Assembly (NCBI RefSeq): GCF_015352975.1
Contig: NZ_JACYIZ010000008.1
Coordinates: forward strand, 54,420-118,419
Length of the DNA stretch: 64,000 nt
Direction: 5' to 3'
Source of the DNA: Aestuariimicrobium ganziense
GTDB taxonomy: Bacteria; Actinomycetota; Actinomycetes; Propionibacteriales; Propionibacteriaceae
Below, one piece after another: positions 1 through 8,284 of the stretch. The notes below the pieces were generated by a model that was given only the letters and a program-made list of their open reading frames with translations, had not been told where the DNA came from and made no database searches. The position numbers were made by a program, and so were the translations under genes. How positions within the stretch are numbered: the first letter of the stretch is position 1; each line of letters opens with the position of its first letter.

Positions 1-326
1 GGCACCTGCAGGTTCTCCAGGCCGAAGGCGACGTCGTCGCCGACACGGTGCAGCACCACCGCCGCCTCCGGGTCCTGCTGGACCAGGGCCACCAGACCCT
101 TCTGCCGGGTGGGGTGCTTGCCCTTGACCAGCATGGTGCCGGTCGACTCGCCCTCGTCGGCCGAGCCGAGTACCCCGGCGAGCGCGGGCAAGCGGGTGGA
201 CTTGCCAGAGCCAGACGCTCCGAGCAACAGCACGCGCTCGCCGGGGTCGATGGTGAGGTCGAGGTTGCGCACCGCCCAGGCCTTGCGGCCGGCATGGCGC
301 CAGCCCCAGGACTCGGCGGTGATCAT
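1..326 (-). CDS. ECF transporter ATPase (YkoD-type), 5' part only
   Basis: This is the N-terminal part of an ABC ATPase that runs off the left edge of the window. It should power an energy-coupling-factor importer for thiamine or its pyrimidine precursor (HMP). The Walker A motif GASGSGKST is at residues 36-44 and a Q-loop with VQQDP at about 82-86. The ATG at 326 lies 4 bases after the stop of the YkoE-like gene, so the two are co-transcribed under the upstream TPP riboswitch. In the YkoEDC family the ATPase is a tandem duplication in one chain, but only the first 108 residues are visible here, so that cannot be checked. Substrate is inferred from the neighbour and riboswitch. Confidence 0.85.
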   Translation of the reverse strand, partial: MITAESWGWRHAGRKAWAVRNLDLTIDPGERVLLLGASGSGKSTRLPALAGVLGSADEGESTGTMLVKGKHPTRQKGLVALVQQDPEAAVVLHRVGDDVAFGLENLQV

Positions 327-330
327 CGGC

Positions 331-981
<651 letters not shown>

Positions 982-1035
982 GTGCCCCTCCTCGAAATGG
1001 GCACGGGTGCGCGTCGACCCTCGACGCACAAGAGC

Positions 1036-1117
1036 ATCTCCCTGCGCTGGCATGACCCAGATCAGGTTCGACGGTCGAAGGCGGCAGCCTTCCTCTCAGT
1101 CCGTTCCCGGACTCCCG
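1036..1117 (-). promoter_or_regulatory. TPP riboswitch (THI element)
   Basis: On the minus strand the leader contains the two conserved THI-box blocks: CTGAGAGG near 1090-1098 and CTGATCTGGGTCATGCCAGC with CGCAGGGA near 1038-1063. These are joined by a variable arm (about 1066-1088) and closed by a terminal stem with GGGAGTCC at 1110-1117. It sits directly 5' of the YkoE-type gene, so thiamine pyrophosphate is expected to switch off expression of the importer. The start codon lies about 55 bases downstream, consistent with control of translation initiation or early termination; which of these cannot be decided by eye. Confidence 0.95.
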
Positions 1118-1143
1118 TGTATCTGCCGACGAGTGTAGCCCGG

Positions 1144-1980
1144 TCAGCCGATGGTTGACCGGATCTGGATCGCGGCGAGCACGTTGTCGACCAGGGTGTC
1201 GAGCGCGACGGTTCGGTAACGGAGCACGAGCCACCCGTCGAGAACCAGCAGGTTCTGACGAGTGTCGTCTCGGGCCAGGTCGGCGGGGGAGGAGTGGTGG
1301 CCCTGGCCGTCGAGCTCAATCGCGATCTTGAGTTCGGGGAAGGCGATGTCGATGAAGAACAGTTCCCCGACGATCCAGACCGGATGGTTGGCCTGCCACT
1401 GGTCAAGGCCAGCCGTGTGCAGCAGGTCGTGGGCCTCGAGCTCAAGAGGCGACCACGGTCCCTTCCGGCTCTGGTTGAGCATCTGCCGCAGGGCTTGGTG
1501 CCCAGCGGCGGGTTTGAGCAGGTCGAAGGCGTCACGAAGCTGCTCGATCGTGGTGACCTGGCGGCGAAGCGCCTCCCAGATCGGTCGCGTTCCCTGGTGG
1601 CGGGCCATGTCGAGCGTCGACAGCTCAGCCCCGGCCACCGCCAGGTCTCCGTGGAACTGACGAAGATCCGTTGGGGCCTGGCTGCGATCGGCGCTGAGCC
1701 ATCTGGGGCTGTGGGTGCGCACGCCGGAGACCTGCACCTGGCTGGCTGCCAGTTCGGGCCACCAGGTGAGGGTGGCCGCTGTGGCGCCCCTGACCACCGC
1801 AACGGGATGTCTGGCGGTCACGGCAGCGCAGCGCAGGTCGAGGGTTTCGGGCTGGTCGTGGTGCCGGGCCACGCCGGGCGTCATCGGAACCAGCGCTCTG
1901 GCGCGTACGAGGTTGTCGAATCGGATGGGATCGCGGCGCCTGAGCACCAGACGAGGGTCGAGTGTGATGGGAGCTGACAC
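1144..1980 (-). CDS. DUF559 (Vsr-like nuclease fold) protein
   Basis: A 278-residue protein whose last third matches DUF559: FFIDIAFPELKIAIELDG followed by a GHHSS..RDDTRQN segment and LDGWLVLRYR. That region has the fold and acidic residues of the very-short-patch/PD-(D/E)XK nuclease group. The N-terminal two thirds resemble the actinobacterial proteins often labelled AbiEi-like and give no clear catalytic signature. I chose GTG at 1980 because upstream codons read through the 78-bp inverted repeat at 2077-2154 and are unlikely to be coding. Function in the cell is unknown; a role in DNA processing or repair is only suggested by the fold. Confidence 0.7.
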   Translation of the reverse strand: MSAPITLDPRLVLRRRDPIRFDNLVRARALVPMTPGVARHHDQPETLDLRCAAVTARHPVAVVRGATAATLTWWPELAASQVQVSGVRTHSPRWLSADRSQAPTDLRQFHGDLAVAGAELSTLDMARHQGTRPIWEALRRQVTTIEQLRDAFDLLKPAAGHQALRQMLNQSRKGPWSPLELEAHDLLHTAGLDQWQANHPVWIVGELFFIDIAFPELKIAIELDGQGHHSSPADLARDDTRQNLLVLDGWLVLRYRTVALDTLVDNVLAAIQIRSTIG

Positions 1981-2076
1981 ACCACACTGTGGGCGGGCGC
2001 GGTGCGTGGCGCGCCAACCAGTTGTGACTCTGTGGACAGCCGGCGCGGCCACACCAGCCTGTGGACAACGGAAGGT

Positions 2077-2154
2077 TGATGGTTTCGTGCCACGCGATCG
2101 TCCAAATCGCCCGAAATCGGGGTGTATCGCCAATCGCGTGGCACGAAACCATCA
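2077..2154. repeat. 78-bp inverted-repeat element, copy 1
   Basis: Two perfect 22-base inverted arms (TGATGGTTTCGTGCCACG... and its complement) flank a 34-base centre. It lies between the divergent DUF559 and AlkD-like genes. A second copy of the same length occurs at 12469-12546 with the left arm identical and the shared central block CGAAATCGG at the same offset. The layout resembles a REPIN or small non-autonomous element; a protein-binding operator is the alternative. Confidence 0.9.
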
Positions 2155-2208
2155 CAGATGACCGAAGAGGTGGCTCGCGAAGCGCCGGAGCCCACCAGAC
2201 TGTGGTGC

Positions 2209-2907
2209 ATGGCGACCACCAACGCCGCCGAGACTCTCGCCCAGTCGATTCGTGCCGACCTCGCAGCGTCCGGCAACCCGGAACGCGCCGGAGGCCAGCA
2301 GCGCTACATGAAGTCGGCGATGCCCTACCACGGCGTCACCACGCCTGAGCTGAAGAAGATCCTGCGGCCGCACCTGGCCGGCTTCCGGCCCGGCAGCCGC
2401 CAGGAGTGGCAGGCGGCGGTGCTGGCCCTGTGGGACGACGCAACCCACCGGGAAGAGCGTTACGCGGCACTGGCCCTGGCCCGCCACCGCAGTGCTCGGC
2501 AGTGGCACGACGTCGAGAGCCTGCCGCTGTTTCGCCACCTGGTCGTCACCGGCGCCTGGTGGGACCTGGTCGACGAGACCGCATCGCACCTGGTCGGAGC
2601 GGTGTTGCGTGACCACCGCGACGAGGCGACACCGATCATGCGGGCCTGGGCAACAGACCCCGACCTGTGGGTGCGGCGCACCGCGGTGCTCAGCCAGCTG
2701 ACCCACAAGGAGCAGACCGACACCGGGCTGCTGCACCAGGCGATCGAGGCGAACCTCGACGACCAGAGCTTCTGGCTGCGCAAGGCCATCGGTTGGGCGC
2801 TGCGCCAGTACGCGAGGGTCGATCCGGACTGGGTGCGGGCCGAGGTCGACGGCTCGGGAGACCGGCTCTCCGGGCTCAGTCGACGCGAGGCGATCAAGCA
2901 CCTGTGA
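2209..2907 (+). CDS. DNA alkylation repair protein, AlkD-like
   Basis: A 232-residue all-helical HEAT-repeat protein. It carries the AlkD landmarks: YMKSAMPYHGV near the N-terminus, GAWWDLVDETASHLVG near residue 110, DPDLWVRRTAVLSQ near 145 and SFWLRKAIGWALRQYA near 190. AlkD enzymes remove positively charged alkylated bases (3-methyladenine, 7-methylguanine) without base flipping. The start could instead be ATG at 2158, immediately after the 78-bp repeat. I prefer 2209 because alignment to the family begins shortly after it, but no strong ribosome-binding site decides this. It is a single gene, with the ABC exporter starting about 35 bases downstream. Confidence 0.88.
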   Translation: MATTNAAETLAQSIRADLAASGNPERAGGQQRYMKSAMPYHGVTTPELKKILRPHLAGFRPGSRQEWQAAVLALWDDATHREERYAALALARHRSARQWHDVESLPLFRHLVVTGAWWDLVDETASHLVGAVLRDHRDEATPIMRAWATDPDLWVRRTAVLSQLTHKEQTDTGLLHQAIEANLDDQSFWLRKAIGWALRQYARVDPDWVRAEVDGSGDRLSGLSRREAIKHL

Positions 2908-2940
2908 CGGTCATTGGTGAGACGACCCCGCAGGCGTAGC

Positions 2941-3858
2941 GTGGTCGCCGTGAACCATCCGATCGAGATCCACGGCCTGGTCAAGACGTTCGGTCGTACC
3001 CGGGCCCTCGACGGCCTCGACCTGGTCGTCGAACAGGGTCAGGTGCACGGGTTCCTCGGCCCCAACGGCGCCGGCAAGTCCACCACCATCCGGGCCATGC
3101 TCGGTCAGATCGGCACCGATGCCGGCACCGTGGCGGTCTTCGGCCAGGACCCCTGGAAGGACACCGTCGAGGTGCACCGGCGGCTGGCCGCGGTGCCCGG
3201 CGAGGTCTCGCTGTGGCCCAACCTCACCGGCGGCGAGACCATCGACCTGCTGCTGCGGCTGCGCGGGATCAGACCCGACACCACCCGCCGTGCCGAGCTG
3301 CTCGAACGCTTCGACCTCGACCCCACCAAGAAGGGCCGCGCCTACTCCAAGGGCAACCGGCAGAAGGTCGTCCTCGTCGCCGCGTTCTGTGCCCCCACCG
3401 ACCTGCTCGTGCTGGACGAGCCCACCGCCGGCCTCGACCCGCTCATGGAGCAGGTCTTCAACGAGTGCCTGGCTGAGCACCGTGCCCAGGGCACCACTGT
3501 GCTGCTGTCGAGCCACATCCTCAGCGAGGTGGAACGGCTCGCCGACCACGTCACCATCATCCGCAACGGCCGGGTGGTCGAGACCGGAACCCTCGAGAGC
3601 CTGCGTCACCTGCGACGCCACCACGTCCGGGCCCAGGTCGCGGCCGAGTTGCCCCGCGACCTGCCGGGCGTCCACGACCTCGTCCAAGACCCCGATGGAG
3701 TCACCTGCACCGTCGACCCCGAAGGCCTGCCCCGGCTGCTGGCGGCGCTCCAGCAGGCCGGTGTGTCCGCGCTGACCTGCACCCCGCCCTCGCTGGAGGA
3801 GTTGTTCATCGACGCCTATCGCGAGCCCGACCCCAGCCCCACTGGTGGGCGGGCATGA
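2941..3858 (+). CDS. ABC exporter ATP-binding protein (DrrA-like)
   Basis: A cytoplasmic ATPase of about 305 residues with one nucleotide-binding domain. Visible motifs are Walker A GPNGAGKST, the signature YSKGNRQKV (a common variant of LSGGQ in this family), Walker B LLVLDEPTAGLDP and the H-loop SSHILSE. A C-terminal extension of about 90 residues is typical of drug-resistance ATPases. It overlaps the permease gene by four bases (ATGA at 3855-3858), so the two are translationally coupled and form an exporter. The start is uncertain: GTG at 2941 is used, GTG at 2950 is equally plausible, and neither has a strong Shine-Dalgarno. Substrate is unknown. Confidence 0.9.
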   Translation: MVAVNHPIEIHGLVKTFGRTRALDGLDLVVEQGQVHGFLGPNGAGKSTTIRAMLGQIGTDAGTVAVFGQDPWKDTVEVHRRLAAVPGEVSLWPNLTGGETIDLLLRLRGIRPDTTRRAELLERFDLDPTKKGRAYSKGNRQKVVLVAAFCAPTDLLVLDEPTAGLDPLMEQVFNECLAEHRAQGTTVLLSSHILSEVERLADHVTIIRNGRVVETGTLESLRHLRRHHVRAQVAAELPRDLPGVHDLVQDPDGVTCTVDPEGLPRLLAALQQAGVSALTCTPPSLEELFIDAYREPDPSPTGGRA

Positions 3859-5486
3859 GCCAGACCACGGGCACAGCGGCACTGCTGCGGGCGGCCCTGC
3901 GCCGCGACCGCGTGCTGCTACCGGTCTGGGTGCTGGCACTGTCGTCGATGGTGGCGGTCTCGGCCGCCGCGATGGAGGGTCTCTACGCCTCGGCGGCCGA
4001 CCGGGTGATCGCGTCGCGGGTGATCAACACCAGTCCGGCGCTGGTCGCCCTGTACGGGCCCATCCTCAACGAGGACAGCATGGGCGAGTTGGCGATGAGC
4101 AAGATGACGGTGATGTACGCCGTGTTCGTGATGGGCATGGCGCTGGTCATCGTCCGACGCCACACCCGCACCGAGGAGGAGAGCGGACGCGCCGAACTGG
4201 TCGGCACCACCCTGGTCGGACGAGCCGCCCCACTCCGGGCGGCGCTGCTCGAGGGCGTACTGGCGTCGGTGCTGGTCGGTGCGCTCGGGGCACTCGGCAA
4301 CATCGCCTTCGGCCTCGAGGTGCCCGGGTCGGTCGCCTTCGGGCTCAGCTGGGTGGGTGCCGGCCTGGTCGGCACTGGCATCGCTGCTGTCTGCTGCCAG
4401 TTGTCGGCGAGCACCCGCACCTGTGGCGGCATCGCCATGGCTGTGATCGCCGCGCTGTTCCTGCTGCGAGCCGTGGGCGACATCGGCCCGGACGCCCTCG
4501 GCTGGCTCTCGCCCCTGGGGTGGGGAACGCGCCTGGACGCCTGGGGCCAGACCCGGTGGTGGGTGTTGGTGCTGTACCTCGTGCTGGCGGTCGGGTTGGT
4601 GGTTCTTGCCCACGTGCTGTTCGGACGACGCGACCTCGGCAGCGGGTTGCTCGCCGAGCGTGCCGGGTCGCCCGACGGCCGGGTGGGGACGATCCCGGGC
4701 CTGGTCTGGCGGCTCAACCGCGGGCTCAGCCTGTGGTGGGTGGTGGCCACGGTGCTGTGGGGTGCCCTGTTCGGTTCGGTCGCCCCACACATTGGCGGCC
4801 TGTTCGACTCCCCGGGGGGACGCGAGGTGCTCGAGGCCCTCGGCGGCCGCGGCAAGGTCGAAGAGGTGATGCTCGCGGCGCTGATGGCGATCATGGCGGC
4901 CTTCCTGACCGGGTACGCCCTGCAGGTGGTCGTCCATGCCGGACACGAGGAGACCGACGGACGAACCCCCGCCGTGCACGCCGCGCACGGGTCGAGGGCG
5001 CAGCTGTTCTGGTCGGTGGTGGCCCTGGCCATGGGTGGTCTGGTGGTGCTCGCGGTCTGCTACGCGGTCGGCTCGTCGTTGGGCTATGGCAGCCAGTCGG
5101 GAGGGGTGTGGTCGGCGCTGCGCGAACAGGTGCCCGCGGCTCTGGTACACCTGCCGGCGATGTGGGTGGTGGCGGCGGTGGCGGTACTGGCCGGGGCGGT
5201 CAGGGCTCGCTGGGCCTGGCTCGGATGGGTCGTGCTGGGCGTGGTGGTCACCATCGGTGAACTCGGACCGGTGCTCAAGCTGCCCGGGTGGGTGGTGAAG
5301 ATCTCGCCCTACCAGCACGTGGCTGCGGTGCCGGTCGAGCCGGTGAGTTGGCCCAGCGAAGCAGGGCTGGTCGCAGTCGCCGCGGTGCTGCTCGGGGGGG
5401 CGGGGTGGAGGTACCGGGCCCGGGACCTCGGCGGACTTCCCGCTTCCCGCTTCCCGCGGGCCGCGGGGACGAGGCTCAGAGGGTGA
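3855..5486 (+). CDS. ABC exporter permease (polyketide-antibiotic exporter type)
   Basis: A 543-residue integral membrane protein with about twelve hydrophobic segments arranged as two similar halves, the pattern of the large actinobacterial ABC-2 permeases annotated as exporters of polyketide antibiotics. It is coupled to the ATPase upstream by an ATGA overlap. Its 3' end overlaps the convergent mutY gene by 11 bases. The first segment (LLPVWVLALSSMVAVSAAAM) directly follows a short basic N-terminus. The family names come from antibiotic producers, but homologues are common in non-producers, so the substrate cannot be inferred. Confidence 0.88.
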   Translation: MSQTTGTAALLRAALRRDRVLLPVWVLALSSMVAVSAAAMEGLYASAADRVIASRVINTSPALVALYGPILNEDSMGELAMSKMTVMYAVFVMGMALVIVRRHTRTEEESGRAELVGTTLVGRAAPLRAALLEGVLASVLVGALGALGNIAFGLEVPGSVAFGLSWVGAGLVGTGIAAVCCQLSASTRTCGGIAMAVIAALFLLRAVGDIGPDALGWLSPLGWGTRLDAWGQTRWWVLVLYLVLAVGLVVLAHVLFGRRDLGSGLLAERAGSPDGRVGTIPGLVWRLNRGLSLWWVVATVLWGALFGSVAPHIGGLFDSPGGREVLEALGGRGKVEEVMLAALMAIMAAFLTGYALQVVVHAGHEETDGRTPAVHAAHGSRAQLFWSVVALAMGGLVVLAVCYAVGSSLGYGSQSGGVWSALREQVPAALVHLPAMWVVAAVAVLAGAVRARWAWLGWVVLGVVVTIGELGPVLKLPGWVVKISPYQHVAAVPVEPVSWPSEAGLVAVAAVLLGGAGWRYRARDLGGLPASRFPRAAGTRLRG

Positions 5487-6366
5487 CGACCCCGTCGGAC
5501 TCGTGGGCCAGGCCGTCGTCCAACAAGCCCTTCAGACTGCGCTCGGCCTGGTCGCGGTCGCGTGGCCACAGGGCCAGCAACTCCTCGGTCGACCAGCCGC
5601 CGACGCCGTCGCGCAGGGCCTGCAGCAGCGTGCCGCGGCACTGGCGGTCGGTGCCCTCCCAGGCCTGGCCGCGCCGGGGACGCGCCGTCGGGTCGTCCGC
5701 GTGCCGGGGACGACCAGCCGCCAGCCAGGCGCACTTACCGACTACCGGACACTCGCCACAGCGCGGTGACCGGGCTGTGCACACCAACGCTCCCAGTTCC
5801 ATCGAGGCCACCGACCACCGGGCCGCGCGGGCCTCGTCGGCGGGAAGGTGGCTTTCAGCCAGGTCACGCTCAGCGCGCGTCGGTGAGCTGTCGGGGTACT
5901 CCCGGCCGGACGCGACCCTGGCCAGCACTCGCCGCACGTTGGTGTCGAGCACCACCTGGCGCTGTCCGAAGGCGAAGCTCGCCACCGCCGCAGCCGTGTA
6001 GTCGCCCACACCGGGCAGGGCACGCAGGTCGTCCAGCGACGAGGGCACCTGCCCGTCGTGCCGCTCGACCATCGCGACAGCGGCCTGGTGCAGGCGAAGC
6101 GCCCGTCGCGGGTAGCCCAGTCGTCCCCAGGCTGCGACCGCGGACGACGACGGCTCCGAGGCCAGCGCCTCGGGGGTCGGCCAACGCTCCATCCACACCT
6201 GCCACGGCTGCAGCACCCGGGCCACCGGCGTCTGCTGCAGCATGAACTCGCTGACCATGACTCCCCACGGAGTGCGGCTGGGGCGCCGCCACGGCAGGTC
6301 GCGGGCGTGCTCGTCGTACCAGTCGAGCACCGCATCGACCACCTGTGAGGGGTCAGGCTGCGGCAT
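5476..6366 (-). CDS. mutY: A/G-specific adenine glycosylase MutY
   Basis: A 296-residue base-excision glycosylase that removes adenine mispaired with 8-oxoguanine. Visible parts are the PWR segment and FMLQQTPVARV near residues 25-50, the helix-hairpin-helix LPGVGDYTAAAV with catalytic Asp in VLDTNVRRV (about 115-145), and a [4Fe-4S] cluster motif C-X6-C-X2-C-X5-C in CTARSPRCGECPVVGKC. The C-terminal NUDIX-like 8-oxoG recognition domain of the enterobacterial enzyme is reduced, as is usual in actinobacteria. MutY lies near disA and radA as in mycobacteria. The start ATG at 6366 begins the conserved N-terminus. Confidence 0.95.
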   Translation of the reverse strand: MPQPDPSQVVDAVLDWYDEHARDLPWRRPSRTPWGVMVSEFMLQQTPVARVLQPWQVWMERWPTPEALASEPSSSAVAAWGRLGYPRRALRLHQAAVAMVERHDGQVPSSLDDLRALPGVGDYTAAAVASFAFGQRQVVLDTNVRRVLARVASGREYPDSSPTRAERDLAESHLPADEARAARWSVASMELGALVCTARSPRCGECPVVGKCAWLAAGRPRHADDPTARPRRGQAWEGTDRQCRGTLLQALRDGVGGWSTEELLALWPRDRDQAERSLKGLLDDGLAHESDGVVTL

Positions 6367-6436
6367 GGGGTGGCCCTTCGGCTGGTCGCGGCGTGGTGAC
6401 AGCGCCCGGTCGGGGCACTCGTCCTAGCATGCCCCC

Positions 6437-7192
6437 ATGAGTGCGCTGTGGCATCCAGTCGGGCCCGAGCCTGAACGCACGTACTGGATCCGGCGCGCCA
6501 TCGTGGTGCTCGCGCTGCTCCTGGTGCTCGCCTTGTTGGTCTGGCTGGTTCAGGCCGCCCTCGGCGGTCGCACCCCCGCCACCACTCCCGCGCTGCCCAG
6601 TGCGAGCCAGGCGGTCCCCGGGGGATCTGCCACCGTCGTGGACGACTCGACCGCCTCGGGTACGCCGACTCCGGCCGAGGCCGACGGGAGTTCCACTCCC
6701 GAGACCAGCGCGACCTCGTCCGAGGCCAGCCCGACGCCCACGCCTGCCTCGAGCCCGCCGTCGCCGCGTCCCACGCCAACGCCCACACCCACGCCCACCG
6801 GTCCGGTCGCCTGCGATCCTGCGGCACTCGACCTGTCGATCACCGGCGCGCGCCGGGTCACCCCGGGCAGGAACACCACCTTCACGATCACCGGTGTCAA
6901 CCGCTCATCGACCACCTGCGTGCTCAGCTTCGCCCAGACGCCGTTCGAGCTGCGCATCCACTCGGGCACCGACCGCATCTGGTCGAGCAACGACTGCGGG
7001 CAGTGGCGCGCCAGGGGCACTATCACCCTGGCCCCGGGCAAGGCCTGGACCTGGCGTCCGATCTGGCCGGCGAAGCGCTCGGCGGCCGACTGCACGCTCA
7101 CCGACGACGTGCTCAGGTCTGGCACCTACGTGGCCAACGCCGACCTCACCGGCGCCGACACCAAGCAGTTCGTCTTCCAGGTCAGCGGCTGA
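6437..7192 (+). CDS. single-pass membrane protein with Ser/Thr/Pro-rich stalk
   Basis: A 251-residue protein with one transmembrane helix at about residues 22-45 (IVVLALLLVLALLVWLVQAA). Next comes a low-complexity linker rich in Ser, Thr and Pro (about 50-125) containing a run of PT dipeptides, and a C-terminal beta-rich extracellular domain (about 128-250) with four cysteines. The topology suggests an envelope-anchored domain held away from the membrane. It occupies the mutY-disA gap, where Mycobacterium tuberculosis also has a membrane-protein gene (Rv3587c), so it may be the positional counterpart. I do not recognise a defined family and no function is assigned. Confidence 0.8.
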   Translation: MSALWHPVGPEPERTYWIRRAIVVLALLLVLALLVWLVQAALGGRTPATTPALPSASQAVPGGSATVVDDSTASGTPTPAEADGSSTPETSATSSEASPTPTPASSPPSPRPTPTPTPTPTGPVACDPAALDLSITGARRVTPGRNTTFTITGVNRSSTTCVLSFAQTPFELRIHSGTDRIWSSNDCGQWRARGTITLAPGKAWTWRPIWPAKRSAADCTLTDDVLRSGTYVANADLTGADTKQFVFQVSG

Positions 7193-7210
7193 GGCCGACC
7201 CGGATCCTGG

Positions 7211-8275
7211 TCAGCGGGTGAGCGCCTGCTCGGCCAACCGCAACAGTCCTTCGCGGATGCTGCGCGCTCGCTGGTCGCCGATGCCCTCGACCTCTCGCAG
7301 TTCGGCCACGCTGGCGCTGAACAGGGCCTGGATCGACCCGAAGTGCTCGAGCAGCCGCTGGCCCAGGCTGAGCGGCAGCCGTGGGATCGAGGCCAACTGC
7401 CGGTAGCCGCGGCTGACCAGCCTGGTCTCGAGGTGGTCCGAGGCCGGGAAGCCGAACGCCTGGGCCACGTCGAGCACGTCGAACAACTCGTGGGCCGACA
7501 ACTCGTCCAGTCGGTGCAGCCCGAACGCCAACTCGTCGGCGTCGGCAGGGCGGTAGTCGACGGCCAGTTCGAGGGCGAGTTCCTCCAGGCCGAGTGAGTG
7601 CTCCATCAACTGCATCTGCAGCAGGCGTCCGTCGGTGCCCAACTTGGTGACGTAGTCGTCGATCTCGACCTCGAGGCGGCGCATCATCTCGATGCGCTGC
7701 ACCAACAGGGCGACATCGCGCAGAGTAACCTGGTCGGCGACCTCGAGCCCGTTGAGAGCCGCGGTCAGCTCGACCACGCGGCTGCCGTAGCTGACCAGCG
7801 TGGCCAGGGCCTGGTTGGCGCGCGAGAGCAGTTGTTCGGGGCGCTCGACCTGGTAGCGGTCGCCCTCGAGGAACAGCGCGATCGTCGACATCGAGGCTGA
7901 CACCGTGACCACGGGCAGCCCGGTCTGCTGGGCGACCCGGTCGGCGCTGCGGTGCCGGGTGCCGGTCTCGACCGTGGGCAGGGTGCCGTCGGGGACGAAG
8001 TGCACCCCGGCCTGGACGATGCGGCGCAGGTCGCTCGACAACACGATGCCGCCGTCGAGCTTGGACAACTCACGCAGCGCGGTCGGGGTGAAGTCGACGT
8101 CGAGGGTGAAACCACCCGACGACACCTGCTGCACAGCCTTGGTGTTGCCCAACACGATCAGCGCGCCGGTGCGGCCGTGGACGATCCGCTCGAGCCCGTC
8201 GCGCATCGCGGTGCCCGGCGCCAACAACGCCTGGTAACGGCGCAGTCGGGCCAGGTGGTCGTGGTCGTGGGGCAC
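7211..8275 (-). CDS. disA: DNA integrity scanning protein / diadenylate cyclase DisA
   Basis: A 354-residue enzyme that makes cyclic di-AMP from two ATP and scans DNA for branched structures. The N-terminal DAC domain shows LDGGIVLSSD near residue 75 (canonically DGA) and the ATP-binding GTRHRSA near 108. A helical spine follows, then a C-terminal helix-hairpin-helix region ending VEGIGDQRARSIREGL. The start is GTG at 8275. RadA is encoded immediately upstream on the same strand, 9 bases away. RadA-DisA is a conserved operon and RadA restrains DisA activity in other bacteria. The Gly for Ala change in the DGA motif is small but is at the active site. Confidence 0.96.
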   Translation of the reverse strand: MPHDHDHLARLRRYQALLAPGTAMRDGLERIVHGRTGALIVLGNTKAVQQVSSGGFTLDVDFTPTALRELSKLDGGIVLSSDLRRIVQAGVHFVPDGTLPTVETGTRHRSADRVAQQTGLPVVTVSASMSTIALFLEGDRYQVERPEQLLSRANQALATLVSYGSRVVELTAALNGLEVADQVTLRDVALLVQRIEMMRRLEVEIDDYVTKLGTDGRLLQMQLMEHSLGLEELALELAVDYRPADADELAFGLHRLDELSAHELFDVLDVAQAFGFPASDHLETRLVSRGYRQLASIPRLPLSLGQRLLEHFGSIQALFSASVAELREVEGIGDQRARSIREGLLRLAEQALTR

Positions 8276-8284
8276 GGGTCCAGT

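Noticed and set aside
3855..5486. Part of an antibiotic biosynthesis cluster
   Set aside because: The exporter family name suggests it, but no biosynthetic genes are nearby.
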